This document shows, piece by piece, positions 39,801 through 51,800 of a stretch of DNA of 64,000 nt. Origin of the DNA: Elmis aenea (lineage: Eukaryota; Arthropoda; Insecta; Coleoptera; Elmidae); the NCBI GenBank assembly GCA_947652605.1, contig OX393583.1:8907222-8971221 (forward strand), in the 5' to 3' direction. The translations under genes were made by a program, and so were the position numbers. The number at the start of each line of letters is the position of its first letter. Within the stretch, counting starts at the first letter, position 1. Under the pieces are notes generated by a model. That model made no database searches. It was given only the letters and a program-made list of their open reading frames with translations, and had not been told where the DNA came from.

Positions 39801-42800
39801 GACCTTACACCCCTTGATTACTTTTTATGGGGTTTGAAGTCGAAAATGTAAGTCGACCGACCACAATATAGAACAGTGTTCTCAAAGTGTGGTCTGTGGA
39901 CCCCGGGGGTTCCCGAATCCTTTTAGAAGGGTACTCCGAGCCTCTTCATAGTGTTCGAAAATCATTCAAAGTTATTTGTTTCATTGTTTTTTCATATTTA
40001 TTTAGTTATTCAATAAAAATTTTATTACTTATCTATACATTGACTTTGTACAAAAAATAACGGTAAATTATGATGAAAATAGAAAACTAAAATATTGTCT
40101 ACAAAACAGTTCATTGGGGTAGAAGCTTTTGTTTCTGGAAGCGGTCCTCAGAGTAAAAAGTTTGAGAAACACTGATATAAAAGATTTAAAAAATCAGATT
40201 AGATACGAAATCTGCAGAATTAGCCCAGAAGTTCATTCAAAAGGCACAAGAAGAATTTGTAAATAGGCTTGCTTGTGGTTAGGGAACCAATGGATTCGAA
40301 CATTTAAATTTGATTAGCAATTGTTTTTGATTAATTTTTGTTAATAATAAAATTTAGGTTTTTCATTTTCAATTGTTTTGTTCGAAAGTTTTCGGATGTA
40401 AATTGGAAATATTTTTATACCTTCATTTAGAGCAGTGTTTAACAAAGTTTGGTACACGTACAGGGAGTACACGAACCCCTGGGGGTATCCAAAAGGGTTT
40501 CAAGGGGTACGCAGCTGAAGTTTTTATTTTACTCTAGCATTTTTTTACTGTAAGAAACAAATCATTTTAATTGAATATATGAGAAACTAGTCCTATTTCC
40601 TGCCAAGAGGGGTACGCCAGTAAGGCTAAACTCTCTAAAGGGGAACGAGATGATTGTTAGTTTGGTAAACACTCCGATGCGGCATTTGCAGCTTAATGCT
40701 GGCAGCAAAATATGTCTTTAAATGTGAGTTATGGAAAGGGCTAGTAGGCCACTGAGTTTTGTTTTATCGCATATAAAAACAATTATTTAGCATTTGCTCT
40801 TACATAATTTTTCCTTGAATACAGTCAGTTTTTTTTAAAACTTTTTACAACAATAAATAGTAAATCAAATTCCAAATACTAAGATGTACAACATAATTTT
40901 GATTTTTAATAAATATAAAAGATGGAATCAAATTCAAAAGTATATTAAGGTAAAGATTATTTATAAAGATGAAATAATAATGACATATCAGCCAGTGGCG
41001 TAGGCACTGGCGGATATGGGGGGGGTTAATAAACACAACAAGATCTTTTTTTAGGTCTGTAGTCTATTTTTTTTTGTTTTTAGCAGGGGATGTTTGATGC
41101 TCTTATTATGGGTGGGGGTTAATAATCGGCAAAAATAGTTTGGGACCTTTTTTTAGGTCACCAGTCTCCTTTTTCGTTTTTTTGCACAACATTGACAGTT
41201 TTTCGGTCCTATATCAATTTATTACGATTCTATAGGGGGGGTCTGACGTCTGACTCCCCTAAACCCCCTGCCTACGCCACTGATATCAGCGTGCCGCAGC
41301 TAAAGTCGATACAGCCATCTAATAATTATATCAACCCAAGTATCATAGCAACCAACCACGGTCCTAGCAACGATTTAATACAGCAGCCTTGCAAAATGTA
41401 TTTCCTTATAAATTTTTTGATTGATCCATGTTTGCATGTGTATTTAAAATGATTTATCTTATCAAACTATTTCCGCTGTCGTATCTGTTCTGATATCAGT
41501 TTGACGACCATCCCACATGCAATAAAAAATAATAATCACGAATATAATTGTTGTAAAAAGTTTTAACAGGTGTTCAGATAAATCAGGAGCGTTTTCAGAC
41601 ACTCGAAGATAAAATAATTAAAAGCAGATTACAATAAAATAATTGAGCACAATCTGTAAAATCGATTAAGTGGAGTGGATTGCTATTAAAATTATTGTAC
41701 TTGAGATATTGCTTTGGGTTTTATTCACCTTTAAATTTCAAGGATATTCGTTGGTCTAAAAACGATTATCAGAGGCAATAAAAATTATTGCGCTTGCCAA
41801 ATTCGTTTACTGATAACCCACTCATAGTTCAGTATCCCATGATCAAACAGTTGCATAGTGTAGTTAAAAAAAATTGTGAAAATGTGGATTCTGTTCGTTC
41901 CATACTTAATAAACTTTTTTTTGGCCGTCAATTGCCAAACTTTTCCACCACCATGCACCAGCCAAATTTACTGTTACGGACAACTGTTGGATACTGTGCA
42001 ACGGTCGAGAGTGTTCGACGATTCCAAGACGTTCGTCGACATGAAAATGATTAACGCGGAAGCCGACATACTGTCTAACTTCGACACGCTGATGACATCG
42101 ACCGGGGGCAGCCCGACCAAAGAACAAGTGGAACAGTTCGTAACGGAAAACTTCGAGGCCGGAAACGAACTCGAAGACTGGGTACCGACGGATTACGATC
42201 CGGCCCCGGGCTTCATCAACGAAATCGGAAACGCCACCGTGAAACAGTTCGCGACTGACTTGGTAGCGATTTGGCCTTCCTTGGCGAAGAAAGTCAAGGC
42301 CGAAGTCTCGCAAAATCAAGACCGGTACAGCTTACTGCCGATACCGAACGGTTTTATCATACCCGGTGGACGCTTCAGAGAGTACTACTACTGGGATTCG
42401 TACTGGATCATAAAGGGCCTGCTCGTGTGCGGAATGGGCGATACCGCCAGGGGCATGATCGAAAATTTCTTCTCCCTGGTGGAAACCTACGGGTTCATCC
42501 CTAACGGAGGACGAGTCTATTACCGGAATCGGTCGCAGCCGCCTCTTTTAACCTCCATGGTTTACGATTATCAGTTGTATTACCCGGACGGGCAGTGGTT
42601 GGGCGGGATCATCCAGAATTTGGACCGGGAGCTGTCGTTCTGGCTCGATAACCGAATGGAATACATCGATGTGGACGGAAATTCATACATGGTGTTCCAT
42701 TACAAGGCGGAAAGTTCGGGGCCCCGTCCGGAATCGTACGTCGAAGACGTGGCCACGACGGAAATGTTCACCGATGCGGCGCGACGCGAACAGGCGTACG

Positions 42801-45800
42801 CCGACCTGAAAAGCGGGGCCGAAAGCGGTTGGGACTTTTCTTCCCGTTGGATCTTCGATGAAGACGGCGGCAACCAGGCCAACCTCTCGTTCATCCAAAC
42901 CAGACGGGTTGTGCCGGTCGATTTGAATGCCTACTTGTGCCGATCTTTCAACGATTTATCGCAGCTGTACTTGCAAACTGGAGATAGCCTAAACGCCCAG
43001 TTCTGGGCCTATCAAGCCACGGAAATACAAATGTCCATACAAAACCTTTTATGGAATGACGGCGACGGTATCTGGTACGACTACGATTTGGACATGGGTC
43101 GTTCACGAAAAAATTTCCATCCCAGCGGCTTGACCCCCCTGTGGGCTCGCTGCTATGACATGTTCGAAGGCCCGACCATCGGTGGTCGAGTCATGGACTA
43201 CCTCAACGATAACAACATTTTCGATTATCTCGGTGGCGTGCCGACGTCCCTGCAAGAAACCGGCGAGCAGTGGGACCTCCCGAATGCGTGGCCCCCGTTG
43301 CAGGATATCGTGGTCGAAGGTCTCCGTAATACCGATAACACGGATGCGGTGGCCGCTGCGAAAACACTTGCCGAGCGATGGGTCAGCGCTAATATTATCG
43401 GGTTCAAGAATACGGGTTCCATGTTTGAGAAGTATGACGCGGTCAATCCCGGGCAGTACGGGGGCGGCGGGGAATATCCGGTTCAAAAAGGATTCGGTTG
43501 GAGCAACGGTGTGGCCTTGACGTTCATTAATGATTATTTTAGAAGTGCGAATAAAGAAAATAATTATGTTAGATAACTTCAAATGTAAATAAAAGCATGT
43601 TTTTTTTGTACAGATAAAAACAAAATACCTAGCTTTTTATTTTTTTTAAGTTCTTCATATTTTTTTTTAAACCTGATGTTTTTTTTTCTTTACCAATATC
43701 CTAAATACTCGAATGTTGCTAATTAATTTGTAACAAGTTTATTTTAAGGTATAAAAGTATCTTTTAGCCCAAAAGTGTTTTTGATTCCGGCATTGTTTAG
43801 AAATTTGAGTATCTTATGTTTAATGTATCATGGAATTTTTTTATATACTGATTTTTATAATGCAAGTATAGACACTTCTTTTATAATCAGTTGGTTCAAG
43901 TCGTTGTTTCTCAAACTTCAGATATCCGTGTTCTCCTTCTTAAGTTTTTATTATTACCAAGTACTCCCGTATTAAAATAATAGTAATAATAAATAATAAA
44001 TAAATAATAAAAAATAGGAAGAATAACAAATGAATGAATATGAATGAGAGTATGAATGAGAATATGAATGAGAATATGGATGAGAATATGGATTAGAATA
44101 TGGATGAGAATATGGATGAGAATATGAATGAGAATATGAATGAGAATATGAATGAGAATATGAATAAGAATATAAATGAAGATGAATGAAGATGAATGAA
44201 TATGAATGAATATGAATGAATATGAATGAATATGAATGAATATGAATGAATATGAATGAATATGAATGAATATGAATGAATATGAATGAATATGAATGAA
44301 TATGAATGAATATGAATGAATATGAATGAATATGAATGAATATGAATGAAGATGAATGAAGATGAATGAAGATGAATGAAGATGAATGAATATGAATGAA
44401 TATGAATGAATATGAATGAATATGAATAAAAATGAATAACAATTATTAAGAAATAAATAACAAGGTCAGGTTGTAACGTAAATGTCTATTTTATGTAAAT
44501 GCAAACAAAAAAATAGGATTTTTTTTAATAGAACAAAATTTAGAAATAGACAAAGTTTTTACTTTATTTAAATAATTTAACATTAACGAAAGGAGTGATT
44601 TTTGGAATCGAATTAAAATAATCAGTCTTATTTATTGTACTTTTTGTTAGTTACAGTTCCTGTACAGTTCCACAGTTTTGGACTTCTTAGTCAATAAAAT
44701 TTAAAAAAAAATGCATTTCCTCACAAACATTTAGCAACAATAATACCCGACAAAACAAATGATTTTGACAAAATAAATTTGTTAAAATAATTTGATAATT
44801 ATGCACATAAAATTACAAATGTTTTCTCAATATTGTCGTATAAGGTACACAATGGGTTTTTGATTTAATTTAAAAAAAAACTTAATTTCCAATTCAATTT
44901 GATTGTTTATGTTTATTGTTAATTAAAATTGCATTTTGAGACTAAATTGACATACAAATTTTTTTTTTGAATTTCGAGATTTTGTACAACTCATGCGAGA
45001 TACAAAAGTAACTTTCTAATTTTTGCATTATCGTAATCTGCATTATTTTTGGGATTGTGAAACAAACGTGATGTTTACGTAATGCCTCGTTTGTTTTAGA
45101 TAAATCTGATGAGGCAAACAAGGCGTTTTCGGCGGCCATACAAATGCACGACGCTTCCGTTAAAGCGTGGGCCCTGTACGGCGATTACCTCGAGCAGGTG
45201 TTCACAAGAGACCCAAGACAAATCCACTTGGGCGTCAACGCGATGACGTGTTTCTTGCACGCCTGCAGACACCAGAACGAATCCAAGGCCAGGAAATATT
45301 TGGCAAAGGTTCTGTGGCTTCTAAGCTACGACGACGATAACTCAAGGTGCGATTGTTCATGAAATAAGTACGTTGTGGTTTTGATGTTGGTGTTTTTTTA
45401 GCCTCATGGATGCGTTGGACAAATATGCTGCCGGGGTACCTCCCGCTTTGTGGTTGCCATGGACACCGCAGTTACTCAACTGTTTGGTGCAATATGAAGG
45501 GAATGTAATTTTGAATTTGGTGTGCCAGGTGAGAATTTTGCTTTAATCAGCAGTTTTCAAACTTTTACATTGGTACCATTTGTTGATGAAATGCGGAATT
45601 AGTAGCTACAGAGGGTTTGTTCCAGCAGACGATTTTGTACTAATTCATGAACTGGTTTATGCACTTGCATCAACTGCTTAATTGTAAATGATATTTGTGT
45701 CTCCATTAGGTTCATTGAAATCGCATTTGAGAACTGCTGGGTCAAAAAATTCCTGCAAATTTGTGGCTGCAATTCCTGCGATTTTTTTTTGCATTATTTA

Positions 45801-48800
45801 ATTATTTTCAGGTTGGCCGTTTGTTTCCACAAGCCGTCTACTTCCCCATCAGGACCTTATATTTAACCCTACGCACGGCCACCGCGAGAAAAACGAATAC
45901 GGTGCAGGTACGTCTTGCGTTTGTTTTGCTGTGGCCTTAGCAACGCCGGTGACCGTTTAATTTTTGTTTAGCAGCTGTCGCAAGAGTCGCAAAGCGAGTC
46001 TAGTCAAACTCAAACCCCCGCGCAAGAGAGTGCCGCGATGAGCGGTTCGAATACGACGACGGCCGAAGCTGCCGCGATCAAGGCAACGCCTGCCATGATT
46101 CGGTGTTCGAAGATAATGAAGATGCAACGTGATATCCACACGACCGTCCTGTCTAGTTTGGAAGGCATCGCTGATCAGGTGAGTTTAATTTTATCAGCGA
46201 ATTGGGAAAAATATTGTTGCAGTGCGTTTTCAAAAAAATAAAAATTGTTGATATTTTTTGGACGCAAAACTTTTTAATCCGCTTTTCTTAAAAATGCATT
46301 TTAGAATTTTGGCAATGGTCAGGTTGTATTTAAAACTTGTAGGTATGTAAAATTTTTAGGAAAGCTGTCTCTTTTTGAAATTGGAAAAATTTAAGTATTT
46401 GTAAATGGAGAAAGTGTATTCAATTGTTTTTAATTTTTTTTTCTCACTTTTTTTAAGTTCAATTGTTATAAGGTAAAAAAAAATAATGGGTAACTTTACT
46501 GTTTTAGCGTCCCTTATTATTAGACCAAGTTTTACTCGCTGCCACCGCACACATCCATATCGTATCAATTGCTACTCTGCTTAACACAGCATTAAAAAAA
46601 ATATTTTACTGGCCTCTAACCTGGCCCTCTCTTACTGATATAAACAGTGTCCATAGCAGTGCACGGTGGCAAATACCAAAAGTTGGTCTAATAATAAGGG
46701 ACAAATATCTCCCAAAACAACAACTTAACTTAATTTTTGTTGATTTTTATAGGAGGTTGTAACTTCATACGGTAATCTACTGTTTTAGCGTCCCTTATTA
46801 TTAGACCAAGTTTTACACGCTGCCACCGCACACATCCATATTGTATCAATTGCTACTCTGCTTAACACAGCATTAAAAAAAATAATTTTACTGGCCTCTA
46901 ACCTGGTCCTCTCTTACTGACTTAAACAGAGTGTCCCTATCAGTGCACGGTGACAAATACCAAAAGTTGGTCTAATAATAAGGGACAAATATCTCCCAAA
47001 ACAACAACTTAACTTAATTTTTGTTGTTTTTATAAGAAGTTGTAACTTCAAACGGTAATCTACTGTTTTAGCGTCCCTTTTTATTAGACCAAGTTTTACT
47101 CGCTGCCACTGCACACATCCATATTGTATCAGTTGCTACTCTGCTTAACACAGTATTAAAAAAAATAATTTTTCTGGCCTCCAACCTGATCCTCTCTTAC
47201 TGATCTAAACACAGTGTCCATAGCTGTGCACAGTAACATAATACCAAAAGTTGGTCTAATAATAAGGGACATAAAAGAGAAAAGTACGGTAATCTACTGT
47301 TTTAGCGTCCCTTATTATTAGGCCAAGTTTTAGTCGCTACCACCGCACACATCCATATTGTACCACTACTCTGCTTAACACAGCATTTAAAAAAATAATT
47401 TTACTTGCCTCTAACCTGGTCTTCTCTTACTGATCTAAACAGAGTGTCCATAGCAGTGCACGGGGTGACAAAAAACAAAAGTTGGTCTAATAATAAGTCA
47501 CATAAAGCAGCAAATTTCTCCCAAAACAACGACTCTACTTAATTTTTGTAGATTTTTATAGGAGTTCTGATGAACTAAAATAAGTTGATCGATATACAGG
47601 GTGTCCCAAAAGTCACTAACTATTTTGGTGAATTTAAGTGTATTTTAGAGAATTTTTATTTTGGTACAATGGTATGTCCATTATTATACAAATTTATTTA
47701 TTGAAAAAAATTAAATTTCTTTAAAAGTTTTATATTTTCTTAAAATTCATTGTTCTTCCTACTTTTTATGCTGCTTGTTATCAATCAATGATATGTCTAA
47801 AAAGCAAATAAAAAATTAAACAAAAAAATCGTGTAAACAAAGGTACATCTTAAAATACATAAATTTGGACAAAGTATTGGACCAAATACTTTTTTTTTTA
47901 AATACACTAATTCACCAAAATAGATGGTGGCTTTTGGGACACCCTGTATATCGATCAGCTGTATTTCTGTTATTCCGAATTCCTATAAAAATCAACAGAA
48001 ATTATGTAGAGTTATTCTTTTAGGGGTACTGTTTTAGGGTCCCTTATGACTGGACCAACTTTGGTCATTTTTAAATTCTTTATAATAACATCCATGTTTT
48101 TTTTTTTTAAAATTAATTCTGTGGACAGAGTTCAAAACACTAACTAATTTTATTATCATTTATGGAGACAGCAAAGCAAATATTATTTTACAATTGAAGG
48201 GTTTGGTGCAAGAATCAGCTACACGTAGTTTTGAGAAAAACTAAAAAAACTCTTTGCAGTCCTTGTGTTTGGGGAATAATATACTATGTTTCATGACAAA
48301 AACATTTTCTTATTCAAAACATGGACGATTCTTACACCAAACGATGTTAAAAAAATTTCTACACAATAATAGATCTAAAACTCGTTTTGCTCGAAAATGG
48401 CGTTTAGCCGGTTAATGCACCAAGCCCTTCAATTCAAAACAAATGAAAATCTGCTATCTGAAACAAAACTCATTAATGTGACTTTTGTATTTAACAAAAC
48501 AAATGAGCCATAAAAGATTGCTAATTATATTTCTTGGCTGTAATTAAGAACTGGGTACAATGATTTAATTAAATTAGTACCCTTAAATGCCACAAAATTA
48601 ATTAAATTTTGAAAAGTTACTCAGAAAAATTGGTAAAAATCAAAATGTTCCATAAAATTCGTCAGTTTTTTATTGTATGAACATGTTTAGATGGAATGGT
48701 TCCGTGAAAATTGGTACGAAGAAGTAGTCAGGCAACTCAGACAGGGCCTAACGAAATGTTACGCGATCGCTTTTGAAAACCGCGAAACGGTGAACGAAGC

Positions 48801-51800
48801 AAAAATCACCCCTCACATTCTCAGTTTCGTCAAGAAACTTGTGTCGACGTTCGGCATAGGAGTTGGTAAGAAAACGACCGCGAAAATTAATTTCTATGCC
48901 GGTACCAACTTTTCCGTTTATTCCAGAAAACATATCCAGTTCAGTGAACGTAACGTTCAATTCGGCGGCTTCCGAGAGCTTGGCTCGACGAGCCGAAGCG
49001 ACATATCAGGACCCGGTGTTCAAGGAGATGAAGCTGGAGTTCACGAAAGATTTCGATTTCTCCCAATCGAACGCGATGCGATTGCACACGCTGATATTCA
49101 AGCTCAAAAAGTGGATCAAGATCTTGGAGAACCGGTCGAAAATGTTGATCCAGTGAGTCGGCGGCGTTAATTCTGGGTTTGCGGTTTTTAATCCGGTGAT
49201 TTTCGTTCCAGGTCGTTTTTGATCGAGGAAAAGTGTCGTTTCCTGTCGAATTTTACGTTGAAAACGGCCGACGTCGAACTGCCCGGCGAGTTCTTGTTGC
49301 CGAAGCACACGCATTATTACGTGCGGATCACGAGGTTCATGCCACGCGTCGACATCGTCCAGAAACACAACTGCGCTGCTAGGAGGTTGTATATCAGGGG
49401 CCATAATGGTAAAATTTACCCGTATTTGGTTGTGAATGATTCCGGGTTGGCAGACGCGAGGAGGGAAGAGAGAGTCATCCAGCTCCTTCGTATGTTGAAC
49501 CATTATTTAGGAAAGCAGAAGGTAAAAATACATTTTTATTAACACTTTTAGCGTTTCGACTAGGGCGCGGAGTCGGTAAAAAAAAGTCAACTCCGACTCC
49601 TGATAATTTTAGTAGCTCGACTCCGACTCCGACAAAATTAAATACTACGACATTTTATGGTGTGACCAGAAATTCCTTCTAAACTCCGACTCTGACTCCA
49701 CTGACCAGAAATTCCTTCTAAACTCCAACTCCAACTCCACTGACCAGAAATTCCTCCGACTGACCAGAAATTCCTTCTAAACTCCGACTCCACTGACCAG
49801 AAATTCCTTCTAAACTCTGACTCCACTGACCAAAAATTCCTTCTAAACTCCGACTCTCACTCCACTGACCAAAAATTCCTTCTAAACTCCGACTCTGACT
49901 CCACTGACCAAAAATTCCTTCTAAACTCCGACTCCAACTCCACTGACCAGAAATTCCTCCGACTCCACTGACCAGAAATTCCTTCTAAACTCCGACTCCG
50001 ACTCCACTGACCAGAAATTCCTTCTAAACTCCGACTCCGACTCCACTGACCAGAAACTCCTTCTAAACTCCGACTCCGACTCCACAGCTCTGGTTTCAAC
50101 AAATGATTAATATTGTGTATTTTCCATCATTTAACTGATGGTTGCGAATTTTCAGGAAACTTCCAGAAGGTTCCTCCATTACACCGTTCCTCGAGTTGTC
50201 GCCATGTCTCAACAAATTCGATTAGTGGAAGATAATGCCGCCTCCATATCGCTGCTGGATATTTTCAAGAGGGGTTGTACGAAATTAGGTATGTCAGCTT
50301 GCTTTAATCATTAAAATTCATATACAGGGTGTCCCAGTTACTGTGTACAGGGTTGTCCAAATTCGGTAAGTTCATGTCATAACTTTTTAACGGCGACAGC
50401 AAAAAAATTATTTTTTAGTGTCATCGAATTTTACATAAAAATATCTAAAAGTAATCTCCATAATTTTTTTCGATATTTACAACAATAACGGAGATACGAC
50501 ACATTATAAATACGACAAAAAAACACTTTTTATTCAATAACTTGAAAACCGGAAATGACGAAATATTTTTGAAAACAGTTCCGAGTTTTTCTCAAAAAAC
50601 TGCACATGTTTGGTAATTCAACCGTTTCCCTATCTTGACTATTAAGCAAGATATCCATGTAATCCCATCGAATTTGGACCACCCTGTACAGGGTGGACCA
50701 AATTCGAATGTTTTACGGGGTGGTATCTCGGTTACCGCAATAGATAGCGAAAATCTGATTTCGGTTTTTTAGACAATTCCTTTTTATAAGTACAGGGTGG
50801 CCTATTTTTGATGCCCATACAGGGAGAGTATCTGGGTTATTATCAGAGATGGAAAAAAACTAGGTACGGTGTCTCCATTTCTTTTTCTGAGAGGAATTCA
50901 TTGCCGTAAACAGATTTTTGACATCTTTTTGTTTTCGAAATATAGCCAAAAACCGATTTTTGGCAATTTTCAAAAATGTTAAAATATCTCGCTTTAACGA
51001 AAAGATTGAGAAAAACTTTGAAAACATTTTTGTCATGATTTTTTGTCCTTAATAAGATAGCAATATTCAATTTTTTTTTACTCATACAAATATTGTTATA
51101 TTACACCTAACTTTCTTATTTTAAATAGCAACCATAAGCAAATTATACAGGGTGTGTAAAAATCTGTTTACTGCAATGAATTTCTCTCGAAAAAAGAACT
51201 CAAGACTACCTATTTAGTTTTTTCTATCTCTGATAATAACCGAGATACCCTGTATGGGCATCGAAAATAGTCCACCCTGTACAATGACCGGCCAACCTGA
51301 TTTATAATGGTTATTGTTTAAAACGTATTTTTTCAAATTTGACAGTGAAAGAAAAAGTAAAATACCATGTGTTGTGATACATCAATGGATTTAGAAAAAT
51401 AAATACTATTTGATTATGTAAATAGCAAAAATTGCAAAAAGTGCCCCGGGCGGCACATTTTTTGGGGCGGCACTTTTAGTCTACCCAAATGGGGTAAAAA
51501 TGAGAATCTCGAGGTGATCAAGGATCAGTAGATATAATAATCAGTACCGGCACTGGCGCTATTAAATTCATAAAAATTAATTTTAAAAAAATAATTCTTA
51601 TCGAAGTTAGAGGATAAAACGCGCTACTTGACCTTGCTTCACTGAAAACCCGCCCCCTTGTAACGACAGAAATTCCAAGTTCTAATAAAATTTATGATAC
51701 GGTACCAACCATTCAATAAAATTATGAAACAATTCATTTATTTTAGGCATTAAATTCCATGCAGTTTTAAACTCTATTGTAACAGGGATTTTCACCCTTA

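Noticed and set aside
41876..41884. Trehalase start at the GTG at 41876
   Set aside because: A eukaryotic start is expected at ATG. The ATG at 41882 directly begins a good signal peptide.
41882..43576. Horizontal transfer of trehalase from bacteria
   Set aside because: The signature variants (PGGRFREYYYWDSYW, ESGWDFSSRW) and the secretory signal are typical of insect trehalases. The higher GC is explained by coding content in AT-rich surroundings.
41906..43582. Several overlapping ORFs on both strands across the trehalase
   Set aside because: Shadows of the GC-rich trehalase frame; none has recognisable motifs.
43972..44442. Long minus-strand ORF with HIHSYSFIF repeats
   Set aside because: It is the translation of an ATGAATGAAT microsatellite, with no start context, domain or splice structure.
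48863..48928. Read-through ORF across the exon 15-16 intron
   Set aside because: The 61-bp intron has consensus GTAAGA and TTCCAG ends. Only splicing joins the conserved TFGIGV to ENISSS in the TRRAP frame.
49638..50102. Minus-strand ORFs with SLEGISGQWS repeats
   Set aside because: Translation of the expanded tandem repeat inside a hAT MITE bounded by target duplications.
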